The translations under genes and the position numbers were made by a program. This document shows, one piece after another, positions 17,495 through 26,605 of a stretch of DNA of 64,000 nt (positions are counted from its first letter, which is position 1; each line of letters begins with the position of its first letter). Below the pieces are notes generated by a model. That model worked only from the letters and a program-made list of their open reading frames with translations, did no database searches and was not told where the DNA came from. The stretch covers positions 3,906,001 to 3,970,000 of the forward strand of contig NZ_CP036403.1 in NCBI RefSeq assembly GCF_004322775.1, read 5' to 3'. Origin of the DNA: Ornithinimicrobium sufpigmenti. GTDB taxonomy: Bacteria; Actinomycetota; Actinomycetes; Actinomycetales; Dermatophilaceae.

Positions 17495-18891
17495 GCACCC
17501 CCGCGTCCGAACGCCGCACCGGCGGTGAATGGCTGCAGAACTGGGACCCCGAGAACGAGGAGACCTGGGACAGCGGCCGGGCCTGGTCCACCCTGTGGAT
17601 CACCACCTTCACCCTCACCCTGTGCTTCATCACCTGGTTCCTGCCCAGCGCGGTCATCCCGCGGCTCAACGCCCTCGGCTACGAGTTCACCCAGGGCCAG
17701 CTGTACTGGATGGCAGCCATGCCCGGTCTGGCGGCCGGCCTGCTGCGGATCGTCTGGATGGTGCTGCCGCCCATCCTGGGCACCCGCAAGATGGTGGCGA
17801 TCACCACCTTCCTGCTCGTCTTCCCCCTGCTCGGCTGGGGCGTGCGCGTGCAGGAGCCGACCGCGCCCTACTGGGAGCTCATGGTCCTGGCCTTCCTGGC
17901 CGGTATCGGCGGCGGTGCCTTCTCCGGCTTCATGCCCTCCACCTCCTACTTCTTCCCCAAGCGGCTGCAGGGGACCGCGCTGGGCCTGCAGGCGGGCCTG
18001 GGCAACTTCGGCGTCTCCCTGGTCCAGCTGCTCACCCCGTGGCTCATCGGCTTCGGGATGCTGGGCTTCCTCGGCAACAGCCAGAGCATGGAGATGGCCG
18101 GCCAGGGCAACCAGGAGGTGTGGTACCAGAACGCGGCCTTCTTCTGGATCCCCTTCTGCCTCATCGGCGCCGCCCTGGCGTGGTGGCTGCTGAAGTCGGT
18201 GCCGATCAAGGCCAACATCAAGCAGCAGTTCGACATCTTCAGCAACGTCGACACCTGGCTGATGACCCTGCTGTACATCATGACCTTCGGCACCTTCTCC
18301 GGCCTGTCCGCCCAGTTCGGCCTGCTCATGCAGAACCTCTACGGCTCCGGCAACCCCGAGATCGTCCAGGGCACCGGGCCCGAGGCCCAGATGCTCATCG
18401 AGGGCTACCAGGTGCCCAACGCCCTGGCGCTGGTCTTCCTCGGTCCCCTCGTGGGAGCGGGTGCGCGCGTCCTGTTCTCCCCCCTGACCGACCGGATGGG
18501 CGGGGCGATCTGGACGCTGATCTCCGGGCTCGGCCTGATCGGCTCCATCGCCTTCACCATGACGGGCCTGGTGCCGGACACCTCCTCGGCCGCGGCCCTG
18601 GACGCCGGTTTTGACCGCTTCCTGTGGGGGATGCTGGCGATCTTCCTCTTCGCCGGGATCGGCAACGCCTCCACCTTCAAGCAGATGCCGATGATCTTCG
18701 AGCGACGCCAGGCCGGTGGCGTGATCGGCTGGACCGCGGCCATCGCGGCCTTCGGGCCCTTCCTCTTCGGGGTCGGCCTGACCCTGATGAGCCCGACCAC
18801 CTTCTACCTCATCGGCATCGCCTTCGCCGTGCTGTGCGTGGTCATCACCTGGGTGCGCTACGCCCGTCCCGGCGCGCCCAAGCCGGGTTGA
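17491..18891 (+). CDS. narK: Second NarK-type nitrate/nitrite transporter (MFS)
   Basis: 466 residues, 12 predicted helices. It belongs to the same NarK family as its neighbour but is a different subtype, with an N-terminal NWDPENEETWD segment and FLAGIGGGAFSGFMPSTSYFFPKRLQG as nitrate-signature region. Pairs of NarK proteins often divide nitrate/proton symport and nitrate/nitrite antiport; which is which cannot be told here. Coupled to the first narK by an ATGA overlap. A gap of 98 bp follows. Confidence 0.93.
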   Translation: MSTPASERRTGGEWLQNWDPENEETWDSGRAWSTLWITTFTLTLCFITWFLPSAVIPRLNALGYEFTQGQLYWMAAMPGLAAGLLRIVWMVLPPILGTRKMVAITTFLLVFPLLGWGVRVQEPTAPYWELMVLAFLAGIGGGAFSGFMPSTSYFFPKRLQGTALGLQAGLGNFGVSLVQLLTPWLIGFGMLGFLGNSQSMEMAGQGNQEVWYQNAAFFWIPFCLIGAALAWWLLKSVPIKANIKQQFDIFSNVDTWLMTLLYIMTFGTFSGLSAQFGLLMQNLYGSGNPEIVQGTGPEAQMLIEGYQVPNALALVFLGPLVGAGARVLFSPLTDRMGGAIWTLISGLGLIGSIAFTMTGLVPDTSSAAALDAGFDRFLWGMLAIFLFAGIGNASTFKQMPMIFERRQAGGVIGWTAAIAAFGPFLFGVGLTLMSPTTFYLIGIAFAVLCVVITWVRYARPGAPKPG

Positions 18892-18989
18892 CCGTCCCTG
18901 CGCACGGCATACCCGCGCCCTGCCCAACGCCCGCACACGCACTTCACCCTGCCCATTCAGCCCTGACCCGTCACGACCTGGAGACCGAC

Positions 18990-19319
18990 ATGACCGACAC
19001 ACCCCGCACCCTGCCCATCGTCGAGAAGGGCGGCTGCGGCTGCGGCTGCTCCGGCGACGAGGGCGTGCCCGCCCTGGACGCCCGGGAGATCCCGCACGCG
19101 ATCCGCCACGCCACGATCTTCGGTGCCGTCGGCGGCCTGCGGCCGGGACAGCAGATGGACCTGATCGCCCCCCACGACCCCCTGCCCCTGCTCGCCCAGC
19201 TCGCCGAGCGCGAGGGCGGGTCGGTGACGCACGAGTACCTCGAGCGCGGCCCCGAGGTCTGGACGCTGCGCTTCACGCGACAGGCCGACGAGCGGGCGAC
19301 GAGCACCGCCGGCGCCTGA
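18990..19319 (+). CDS. DUF2249 protein with N-terminal Cys-rich CGCGC motif
   Basis: 109 residues from ATG at 18990. The DUF2249 (SirA/TusA-like) fold is indicated by PALDAREIPHAIRHATIFGAVGGL and the MDLIAPHDPLPLLAQLAER segment. Residues 14-19 read GGCGCGC, an unusual Cys cluster that could bind iron, copper or an Fe-S centre. It overlaps the hemerythrin gene by one base. DUF2249 proteins recur beside denitrification and hemerythrin genes, suggesting a role in NO or nitrite handling; the molecular function is unproven. Confidence 0.8.
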   Translation: MTDTPRTLPIVEKGGCGCGCSGDEGVPALDAREIPHAIRHATIFGAVGGLRPGQQMDLIAPHDPLPLLAQLAEREGGSVTHEYLERGPEVWTLRFTRQADERATSTAGA

Positions 19320-19759
19320 TGTGCACCTACTGCGGCTGCGAGTCGATCGAGGTGATCGGCCGGTTCATGGCCGAGCACACCGCGATCATCAACGCCGCCG
19401 GCGAGCTGCGCCGGGCCCTCGAGCGGGGTGCAGAGGAGGCGGCAGTGCACGCCGCCGCCGACACCCTCGCCGGCCTGCTCCACCCGCACACCAGCGCCGA
19501 GGAGGTCGGCCTCTTCTCGGTGATGCGGCGCGAGGAGCAGTTCACCGAGCACATCGCTGACCTGTGCTCCGAGCACACCGAGCTCGACGAGCGGCTGGCG
19601 GCGGTCCGCGCGGGCGACCACGCGGCCTACCCCGCCTTCGAGCACCTCCTGCGCCAGCACATCGACCGCGAGGACAACGGCCTCTTCCCCGCGGCCGCCA
19701 TCGCGCTGGACGGCCCGGACTGGGCAGAGGTGGAGCAGACCACTCCCCCAGCGGCGTGA
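19319..19759 (+). CDS. Hemerythrin-domain protein with N-terminal CxxCxC
   Basis: 146-residue hemerythrin-like di-iron protein. It starts MCTYCGCE, a Cys cluster not part of the four-helix bundle. His/Glu ligands are visible in the helices: FMAEHTAII, LLHPHTSAEEVGLF, CSEHTELDE and LLRQHIDREDNGLFP. The TGATG overlap couples it to the DUF2249 gene, and its own stop overlaps the GTG of the following membrane gene. In this setting it most plausibly binds NO or O2 produced or met during nitrite reduction. Confidence 0.88.
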   Translation: MCTYCGCESIEVIGRFMAEHTAIINAAGELRRALERGAEEAAVHAAADTLAGLLHPHTSAEEVGLFSVMRREEQFTEHIADLCSEHTELDERLAAVRAGDHAAYPAFEHLLRQHIDREDNGLFPAAAIALDGPDWAEVEQTTPPAA

Positions 19760-20913
19760 GCCCCGGACGGCGCCGGGCCGACGGGGGACGCGGGCCGGCC
19801 CCGCTCCTGCTCCTGCCGGGCGGGCTGGCGCTCCTGGTCGGCATGGACGCCGGGCTCACCCTGGCCGGCGTCCCGGCACCGCTCGCCAGCGCCCGGCTGG
19901 CCGACCTGCACGGGTCGCTGATGGTCCTGGGCTTCCTCGGCACGGTGATCAGCCTGGAGCGCGCCACCGCGCTGCGTGCGGGCTGGGGCTTCCTGGCCCC
20001 CGCGCTCACCGGTGCCGGCGCGCTGGCGCTGACCCTGCTCCCCGATCCCCTCCTGGGCCGGCTGCTGCTCACCCAGGGACTGCTCACCCTCGTCCTGGTG
20101 TATGCCGTCCTCTGGCGCCGCAACCGGGACCTCACCGTCGCCGTGGAGGCCCTGGGCGCGGTGCTGGCGGCCGCGGCCGCGCTGCTGCTGACCCGGGTGG
20201 AGGTGGCGGTCGTGGTGCCGCTGCTCGTCGGCTTCGTCGTGCTCACCATCGCCGCCGAGCGGGTGGAGCTGGCCCGGCTGGCCATGCCCGTCGGCGCCGA
20301 CCGCTGGCTGGTCCTGCTCGCCGGCGGTGTCACGCTGGCGGTGCTCGGCACGACGGTGCTGGCCGGCTCCCGGCCCGGTGCCGAGGTGACCTGGCGGCTG
20401 CTCGGGCTGGCCCTGCTCCTCCTCACCGGCTGGCTGGTGCGCCATGACGTCGCCCGGCGCACGGTCCGCGGGAGCGGCCTGCCCCGCTTCGCGGCGGTGG
20501 CACTGCTGCTCGGGTACGGCTGGCTGCTGGTGGCCGGGCTCGGGCTGCTGCTGGGCGGGCGACCTGTGGGCGACGGCTATGACGTCGTCGTGCACGCCAC
20601 CTTCCTCGGCTTCGCGATCTCCATGGTGCTGGCGCACGCCCCGGTGATCCTCCCGGCCGTGCTCAAGGTGCGGCTGCCCTACCACCGCGCGATGTGGGTC
20701 CCCCTGCTCCTGCTGCACGCCACGCTCGCCGCACGGGTCGCCTCGCTGGGCCTGGTCGCGATCGGCCTGCGGGCGCTGCCCATCTGGCAGCTGGCGCTGC
20801 TCGGCAACGTCGCCGCCCTCCTGCTCTTCCTGCTCACCCTGCTGACGGTGGTGGTGACCGGCCCGCGGGCCGGGCGCCGCCGCATACCGGACCGAACGGA
20901 GATCCATGTCTGA
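19756..20913 (+). CDS. Polytopic membrane protein, NnrS-like
   Basis: 385 residues, about 12 hydrophobic helices. The GTG start at 19756 overlaps the hemerythrin stop. Histidines sit at helix ends in HGSLMVLGFLGTVISLERA and HATFLGFAISMVLAHAPV, a pattern recalling NnrS-type heme/copper membrane proteins of NO metabolism. Similarity to NnrS is my impression from layout and His placement, not an alignment. It overlaps nirK by 8 bases, so it is almost certainly co-translated with it. Confidence 0.65.
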   Translation: MSPGRRRADGGRGPAPLLLLPGGLALLVGMDAGLTLAGVPAPLASARLADLHGSLMVLGFLGTVISLERATALRAGWGFLAPALTGAGALALTLLPDPLLGRLLLTQGLLTLVLVYAVLWRRNRDLTVAVEALGAVLAAAAALLLTRVEVAVVVPLLVGFVVLTIAAERVELARLAMPVGADRWLVLLAGGVTLAVLGTTVLAGSRPGAEVTWRLLGLALLLLTGWLVRHDVARRTVRGSGLPRFAAVALLLGYGWLLVAGLGLLLGGRPVGDGYDVVVHATFLGFAISMVLAHAPVILPAVLKVRLPYHRAMWVPLLLLHATLAARVASLGLVAIGLRALPIWQLALLGNVAALLLFLLTLLTVVVTGPRAGRRRIPDRTEIHV

Positions 20914-23755
20914 CCTCGCGCCGACCGCGCGCCGGACCACGCCCGACGGTGGCCGCCGGACGCGAGCTGCGGGCAACCGGGGCCACTGGGCGCTGCGTGA
21001 CCAGCCCGCCCTGCTGTGGCTGCTGCTCGCCCTGGTGATGACGGCGATCCACCCGTTCGTGCCCGACTCGCGCTGGCTCATGGTCCACCTGGTCCTCCTC
21101 GGCGCCCTGACCCACGCGATCATGGTGTGGAGCACCCACTTCACCCAGGCGCTGCTGAAGACCCGGCCGGGGCTGGACGACCGCCGGGCCCAGTCGATCC
21201 GGCTGTGGCTGCTCCTCGCCGGCACCGTCCTGACCCTGGTCGGCGTCCCGACCGCCCGCTGGCCGGTCACCCTGGTCGGGGCCAGCCTGGTCAGCGCGGC
21301 CGTGGTCACCCACGGGGTGCAGCTGGTCCGGCGCCTGCGGGGCGCGCTGCCCGGCCGGTTCCGGGTGACGGTGCGCTACTACGTCGCGGCGGCGCTGGCC
21401 CTGCCGGTCGGCGCCGGCTTCGGGGCGACCCTGGCCCTCGGGTTGTCGGACGTGTGGCACGGACGGCTGCTGCTGGCGCACACGATGACGATGCTGCTGG
21501 GCTGGGTCGGGCTCACCGTCACCGGGACGCTGCTCACCCTGTGGCCGACGATGCTGCGCACGCGGATCGCCCCGCCCGCCGAACGGCGCGCCACGCAGGC
21601 GCTGCCCGGCCTCGTCGCCTCCCTGGCCCTGCTGGTCGGCGGGGCCCTGCTCGACGTGCGGTGGCTGAGCGTGGTCGCGCTGGTCGGCTACCTCGCCTCG
21701 CTGGCCTGGTGGGCCAGCGCCGTGCTGTCACCGGTGCGGCAGGCGCCGCCGCGGGAGTTCGCACCGTCCTCGGTCGGGCTGGCGCTCGTCTGGGGCCTGG
21801 CCGCGCTGACCATGGTGCTGTGGCGGCTGGCCGGTGCCGGCAACTGGGCCGACTTCGTCAACGGCTTCGGCTGGACCTCGGCCGTGATCGTGGTCGGCTT
21901 CGCCGCGCAGCTGCTGACCGGCGCCCTGTCCTACCTCGTGCCCTCCGTGGTCGGCGGCGGCAAGACCGTCGTGCGGGCGGGCGCGCGCTGGTTCGACCGG
22001 TGGGGCACGGCCCGGCTGGTGACGATCAACGTCGGGCTGCTGCTGTGCCTGCTGCCGGTGCCCAGCATCGTGCGGGTCATCGTCTCGCTGCTCGTCGTCG
22101 CAGCCCTGGCCACGTTCATCCCGCTGATGATCCTGGGCATCCGGGCCTCCAGCCGGGCCAAGCGCGAGGTGGCCGCCGCCCGCGAGCGCGGCGAGCGTCC
22201 GGCCGGGGCCCGGCCCGCGCCGGGTGCCGAGGCCGGCACGCCGGACCGGATGCCCTCCATCTGGTCCGGCGGGCAGCTGGTCGCGGCGCTGTCGGCGCTG
22301 GTGCTGGCCGTGTCGGTGGGCGTGGCGGCGGACCCGGCGGCAGCCGGTCTGGGCGGCTCCGGGGTCGGGGTGGCGGAAGGCACGGTGGCAGGTGGCGACG
22401 CCTCGGCTGCCGTGACACCCACCGGCAACACGACCACGGTCACCGTCGAGGCGCACGACATGCGCTTCGAGCCCGCCAGCATCACGGTGCCGGCTGGGGA
22501 CCGCCTGGTGATCGAGCTGGTCAACATGGACGACAACAACGTGCACGACCTGCAGCTCCTCGGCGAGCGCTCACCGCGCCTCGGCACGGGCGACTCCGCG
22601 ACGCTGGACGTCGGCGTCGTCGGTGGCCCGGCGCAGGGCTGGTGCACCATCGTCGGCCACCGGCAGATGGGGATGGTCTTCGACGTCTTCGTCGGGGGAG
22701 GCGACGGCGGCACGGCCGCTGAGGGCGCTGAGGGGTCCGGGCAGGATGGCCAGGACCAGCGCGGGGCCGGGCAGCACGGCGGCGATCAGTACGGCGCCGG
22801 TCAGGACGACGACGGCCACGGTGGTCCCGGGATAGCGGCCTTCCCGTCCACGGCCACGCCGCTGCTGGACCCGGGTGCCCGGGTGCAGGACGTGGTGGAC
22901 CCCGTCCTGGCACCGCTGGGCGAGGAGCGGGTGCACCGGCTGACCCTGACCGCGCAGGAGCTGGAGCTGGAGGTCGCGCCGGGGGTGACGCAGACGCGGT
23001 GGACCTTCAACGGCCAGGTGCCCGGGCCGACGCTGCGCGGCCGGGTCGGCGACGTCTTCGAGATCACCCTGGTCAACGACGGGACACTGGGCCACTCCAT
23101 CGACTTCCACGCCGGCGCGCTGGCCCCGGACCAGCCGATGCGCACCATCGCGCCGGGTGAGTCGCTGGTCTATCGGTTCACCGCCGAGCGGGCGGGCATC
23201 TGGATGTACCACTGCTCGACGGCACCCATGAGCAGCCACATCGCGGCCGGCATGGCCGGCGCGGTCATCATCGAGCCCGAGGAGGGCCTGCCCGAGGTGG
23301 ACCGCGAGTACGTCCTGGTCCAGTCCGAGGTCTACCTCGTCCCGGGCTCCGGCCAGGGCGAGGAGCCGGCGGCCGAGGTGGACGCCGACGCGGTGGCCGG
23401 TGAGCGCCCGGCCTTCGTCACCTTCAACGGGGTCGCCGGGCAGTACGGCCCGGCCGGTGAGATGTTCGAGGCCGAGGTCGGCGAGCGGGTCCGCTTCTGG
23501 GTGCTCGTCGCCGGGCCTAACCGGCCCACGTCCTTCCACATCGTCGGCGGCCAGTTCGACACCGTCTACGCCGAGGGCGCCTACCAGCTCGGGCCGCAGT
23601 CCGAGGGCGCAGGCGCCCAGGCGCTCGCGCTGCAGCCGGCCCAGGGCGGCTTCGTGGAGCTGACCTTCCCGGAGGCCGGGCACTACTCGGCGGTCTCGCA
23701 CATCATGGTCGACGCCGAGCGAGGTGCCCACGGCGTCGTCCGCGTGACGGACTGA
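20906..23755 (+). CDS. nirK: Membrane-anchored copper nitrite reductase: TM domain + cupredoxin + NirK
   Basis: 949 residues with three modules. Residues 30-480 carry about 12-13 TM helices. Residues 505-600 form a cupredoxin with type-1 copper ligands H547, C580, H585 and M588. After a Gly/Asp/Gln linker, residues 670-949 form a two-domain NirK. Its type-1 ligands are H730, C770, H778 and M783; its type-2 ligands H735, H769 and H932; its catalytic pair D733 and H878. All residues needed for nitrite reduction to NO are present, with AniA-like spacing. The last TM helix places the copper domains outside the cell. Ordinary NirK is about 350-380 residues. Confidence 0.93.
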   Translation: MSDLAPTARRTTPDGGRRTRAAGNRGHWALRDQPALLWLLLALVMTAIHPFVPDSRWLMVHLVLLGALTHAIMVWSTHFTQALLKTRPGLDDRRAQSIRLWLLLAGTVLTLVGVPTARWPVTLVGASLVSAAVVTHGVQLVRRLRGALPGRFRVTVRYYVAAALALPVGAGFGATLALGLSDVWHGRLLLAHTMTMLLGWVGLTVTGTLLTLWPTMLRTRIAPPAERRATQALPGLVASLALLVGGALLDVRWLSVVALVGYLASLAWWASAVLSPVRQAPPREFAPSSVGLALVWGLAALTMVLWRLAGAGNWADFVNGFGWTSAVIVVGFAAQLLTGALSYLVPSVVGGGKTVVRAGARWFDRWGTARLVTINVGLLLCLLPVPSIVRVIVSLLVVAALATFIPLMILGIRASSRAKREVAAARERGERPAGARPAPGAEAGTPDRMPSIWSGGQLVAALSALVLAVSVGVAADPAAAGLGGSGVGVAEGTVAGGDASAAVTPTGNTTTVTVEAHDMRFEPASITVPAGDRLVIELVNMDDNNVHDLQLLGERSPRLGTGDSATLDVGVVGGPAQGWCTIVGHRQMGMVFDVFVGGGDGGTAAEGAEGSGQDGQDQRGAGQHGGDQYGAGQDDDGHGGPGIAAFPSTATPLLDPGARVQDVVDPVLAPLGEERVHRLTLTAQELELEVAPGVTQTRWTFNGQVPGPTLRGRVGDVFEITLVNDGTLGHSIDFHAGALAPDQPMRTIAPGESLVYRFTAERAGIWMYHCSTAPMSSHIAAGMAGAVIIEPEEGLPEVDREYVLVQSEVYLVPGSGQGEEPAAEVDADAVAGERPAFVTFNGVAGQYGPAGEMFEAEVGERVRFWVLVAGPNRPTSFHIVGGQFDTVYAEGAYQLGPQSEGAGAQALALQPAQGGFVELTFPEAGHYSAVSHIMVDAERGAHGVVRVTD

Positions 23756-23794
23756 GCGGGCCCCACGGGAACCCCGTCGGCATACCGGGCCCGC
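23756..23794. terminator. Bidirectional hairpin between nirK and a convergent gene
   Basis: GCGGGCCC (23756-23763) pairs perfectly with GGGCCCGC (23787-23794), with a nested ACGGG/CCCGT stem inside. It occupies the whole 42-bp convergent gap. Confidence 0.65.
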
Positions 23795-23797
23795 CGG

Positions 23798-24664
23798 TCA
23801 GCGCGTGAGCAGCTCCTGCTCGCGCAGCCAGTCCAGCCAGGGGTGCTCGGGGTCGCCGTCCCACCGCTCGCGCCAGGTCTGGACGTGGCGGGCGGCGTAG
23901 CGGGCCTGCAGCTCGGGCTCGACCGGCTCGGCGGGCTGGCGGTATGCGTCGGCGCCGCCGACCCAGACGATGGTGCCGCCGCGCTGGCGAACCACCTCGG
24001 CGAAGTCGGCGTCCTGCAGCCCCCGCCCTGTGTAGTCGGCGCAGAAGCCGCCGGTGGCCTGGAAGTCCTCGACGCTCATCGCGAAGCACTCGCCGCTGAA
24101 CAGCCCCCACCGGGTGTCGACGACCTGCTGGCCGGGCACGAGCGGGATCGCGTCCGGGCCCCGGGAGGCGATCTCGTGCAGGCGGCCCATCGGGTAGCCG
24201 AGCACCTCCTCCTCGGCCAACGGCGGCAGGTCGAGGACGGGGGTACGCCACACCACGGGTGAGGTGACCTCCTGGTCGTCGGCGTGGCGGGGGATGGCCT
24301 GCAGGACGGCGCGGCGCTGGCCACCGACGGCCTCGCCGAGACGCTCCAGGGTGGTCGGGCCGGGGATCACCGTGTCGTCCATGAACACCAGCGTCCGGGC
24401 GCCCGCCTCGATGGCGAGGTTGGCGGCCAGGTTGCGGGCCGCGGCGATCGGCAGCGCACGCCGGTCGGTCTGGACCGGCCGCACGATCGTCTCCCACCGG
24501 TCGGTGCCCAGCGGCAGCCGGCCCCGGGTGAGCTCGCGGTCCCCCATCGAGATCACGCAGTGCACCTGCGGAGGGACGGAGCCGACGGAGATGCCGTCGA
24601 CCTGGGCAAGCAGCTGGCTGTGGCGCGCTCTGGTCATGGAGAGCACGGCGATCGTCCCTGGCAC
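23798..24664 (-). CDS. Glycosyltransferase, family-2-like
   Basis: 288 residues with a GT-A-like fold. The N-terminal strand is IAVLSMTRARHSQLLAQV. RNLAANLAIEAGARTLVFMDDTVIPGP gives the metal-binding DDT in place of the usual DxD. A later acceptor region reads GLFSGECFAMSVEDFQATGGFCADYTGRGLQDADFAEVV. No membrane helices. GTG at 24664 is preceded at 6 bases by TAGGAT (24671-24676), so it may be leaderless. The sugar and acceptor are unknown. Confidence 0.8.
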   Translation of the reverse strand: MPGTIAVLSMTRARHSQLLAQVDGISVGSVPPQVHCVISMGDRELTRGRLPLGTDRWETIVRPVQTDRRALPIAAARNLAANLAIEAGARTLVFMDDTVIPGPTTLERLGEAVGGQRRAVLQAIPRHADDQEVTSPVVWRTPVLDLPPLAEEEVLGYPMGRLHEIASRGPDAIPLVPGQQVVDTRWGLFSGECFAMSVEDFQATGGFCADYTGRGLQDADFAEVVRQRGGTIVWVGGADAYRQPAEPVEPELQARYAARHVQTWRERWDGDPEHPWLDWLREQELLTR

Positions 24665-24670
24665 GTGCGC

Positions 24671-24676
24671 ATCCTA
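24671..24676 (-). promoter_or_regulatory. TANNNT -10 element of the glycosyltransferase gene
   Basis: TAGGAT on the minus strand, then 6 bases, then the GTG start codon. This is the same arrangement as at mog, selD, the 26606 transporter, the aldo/keto reductase and the LiaF-like gene. Confidence 0.4.
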
Positions 24677-24729
24677 GGCACATGCAGGCCGGGAATCCAC
24701 ACCCTCCAGGTGGCGGGGCGCGGGTCCGC

Positions 24730-26472
24730 TCAGGCGGGGACGTAGAGCACGGCGGAGTAGGGCGCCAGGTCGAGCAGCCCCTTACCGTCCTGCACCTCGA
24801 TGTCCGGGGTGGCGTGGTCGCCGAAGAGCGTGCTGTAGGTGCGGGCGTCGCTGTTGAAGCGCACCCGCCAGTTCCCGCCGCCGGGCACCTCGACCTGGCG
24901 CTGGACGGAGGTGGCGGAGAGGTTGACGGCGACCAGCACGTGGTGGTCGTCGCCGGTGGACCGCACGTAGGCGAGCACCTTGACCTCCTCGTCGGCGGTG
25001 ATCAGCGTGGTGTGCTCCCCGGCCAGGCCGCGGGTGTCGCCCTCGGCGTTGCGGCGCAGCAGGATCAGGTCGCGGAACATCTGGGTGAGGTCGCGGAAGG
25101 CCCAGGCCCGCTCCCAGTCCAGCGGCACGGTGTCGCGGAACCACTCGTCCTCGAGGAACTCCTGTCCCTGGAAGAGCATCGGGATCCCCGGTGCGGTCAG
25201 GACGAGCGCGGCACCGAGCGTGGCGCGCTTCTGGGCGGCCCACCCGCCCGGGTCGTCACCGTCGACCTCGGAGGGGATCCGCGCCTGGCCGTTGGCCACC
25301 TCGTCATGGGACTCGGTGTAGATCACCCGGTCGAACGGCTGGTGGTACTCATGGGTGACGGCCTGGGCCACCGCCGCCACGGAGCGGTGGGCGTCGTCGG
25401 CCACGATCAGCGCCTCCCGGACGGGGTGGACGAACTGGTTGTCCCACTGCGCGTGCATCGCGGCACCCTCGGGCTCGACGGAGGTGACCTCGGCGACGTT
25501 GTGCAGGTCCTCGGCGATGACGACGTGGCGGGGGAACTCGGTGCGGACCATCTCGCCGATGAGCCGCATCATCTCCCAGCCCTCGGGGATGTCCTCCCCG
25601 TCCGTGCCGTTGACGCGGCGCATGTAGGGCGTCATGTCCAGCCGCAGCCCGTCCGCGTGGTAGTCACGCAGCCACATCCGGGCGTTGTCGAGGATGAAGT
25701 CGCGCACCTCCTCGCGGCCGTAGTCCGGGCGGGTGTCGCCCCACGGGGTCGCGGAGCGGTGGTCGTTGTAGAAGTAGATCCCGCCCTTGTCGTTCTCGCT
25801 CCACCCGTCGAACTGCCAGGTCGACAGGTCGCTGGGGCCGAAGTGGTTGTAGACCACGTCGATGATGACCGCCAGCCCGCGCTTGTGCGCCTCCTTGACG
25901 AAGATCTTCAGCGCCTCGGGACCGCCGTAGGTGCTCGCGACGGCGAAGACGTGGGCCGGGTTGTAGCCCCACGAGTAGTCGCCCGCGAACTCCATGAGCG
26001 GCATCAGCTCGATCGCGTTGACGCCCAGCCCGACCAGGTAGTCCAGCTTGCCCAGCAGGTCGTGGAGGTCGGCCGGTCCGTCACCGGGGGTGTCGACGAA
26101 GGAGCCGATGTGGGTCTCGTAGACGACGAGCTCGTGCTGGTGCGGCGGGGTGAAGTCGTCACCGTCCCAGTCGAAGGCGCCGTGGTCGTAGAGCAGGCCG
26201 TTGCCGACGGAGTTGGTCACGGCCAGCGCCCGCGGGTCGATCCGGAGGAAGGTGTCCTCGCCGTTGCGCAGCAGGTACTGGTACTCCTGCCACATCTGCG
26301 CGACCGGCACCTCGGCATACCAGTTGCCGTTGCCCTCGGCCGTCATCGGGTGCGCCTCGTCGTCCCACTCGTTGAAGTCGCCCACCACCTGCACCGAGTC
26401 GGCGTGCGGGGCCCAGACCCGGAAGGCGTAACCAGCCTCGATCGGGACGGCACCCATGCCGACAGCAGCCAT
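24730..26472 (-). CDS. GH13 alpha-amylase-family enzyme with N-terminal CBM48
   Basis: 580 residues. An N-terminal CBM48-like domain (about 12-100; YAFRVWAPHADSVQVVGDFNEWD) precedes the (beta/alpha)8 barrel. Catalytic residues can be placed: the Asp in DGLRLDMT (nucleophile), the Glu in VIAEDLH (acid/base) and the Asp in YTESHDEVANG. DVVYNHFG is conserved region I. A C-terminal beta domain follows. It resembles short branching enzymes or trehalohydrolases acting on alpha-glucans; I cannot decide between them. The ATG has GGAGG 7 bases upstream. It stands alone, unrelated to the respiratory genes. Confidence 0.85.
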   Translation of the reverse strand: MAAVGMGAVPIEAGYAFRVWAPHADSVQVVGDFNEWDDEAHPMTAEGNGNWYAEVPVAQMWQEYQYLLRNGEDTFLRIDPRALAVTNSVGNGLLYDHGAFDWDGDDFTPPHQHELVVYETHIGSFVDTPGDGPADLHDLLGKLDYLVGLGVNAIELMPLMEFAGDYSWGYNPAHVFAVASTYGGPEALKIFVKEAHKRGLAVIIDVVYNHFGPSDLSTWQFDGWSENDKGGIYFYNDHRSATPWGDTRPDYGREEVRDFILDNARMWLRDYHADGLRLDMTPYMRRVNGTDGEDIPEGWEMMRLIGEMVRTEFPRHVVIAEDLHNVAEVTSVEPEGAAMHAQWDNQFVHPVREALIVADDAHRSVAAVAQAVTHEYHQPFDRVIYTESHDEVANGQARIPSEVDGDDPGGWAAQKRATLGAALVLTAPGIPMLFQGQEFLEDEWFRDTVPLDWERAWAFRDLTQMFRDLILLRRNAEGDTRGLAGEHTTLITADEEVKVLAYVRSTGDDHHVLVAVNLSATSVQRQVEVPGGGNWRVRFNSDARTYSTLFGDHATPDIEVQDGKGLLDLAPYSAVLYVPA

Positions 26473-26593
26473 GCCGTTCCTCCGCTCACCAGCGAGGACG
26501 CGACCGCCGCGTCCCTGGCCGCCATGCTAAACCGGTCTCGCCGGTCCGGCGGTTCGAGCAGGACGGCTGAGCGTGGGGTCCCGGCGACGCAGG

Positions 26594-26599
26594 TAGCGT
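26594..26599 (+). promoter_or_regulatory. TANNNT -10 element of the MFS gene
   Basis: TAGCGT, 6 bases, then GTG at 26606. No Shine-Dalgarno is visible, so the transcript is probably leaderless. Confidence 0.4.
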
Positions 26600-26605
26600 G
26601 ACCGC

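Noticed and set aside
23537..23560. Apparent loss of an active-site His in NirK (GGQFD instead of GGHGD)
   Set aside because: Counting back from the type-2 ligand shows the catalytic His is the one in SFH (H878), which is present. The replaced residue is not conserved in AniA-type enzymes.
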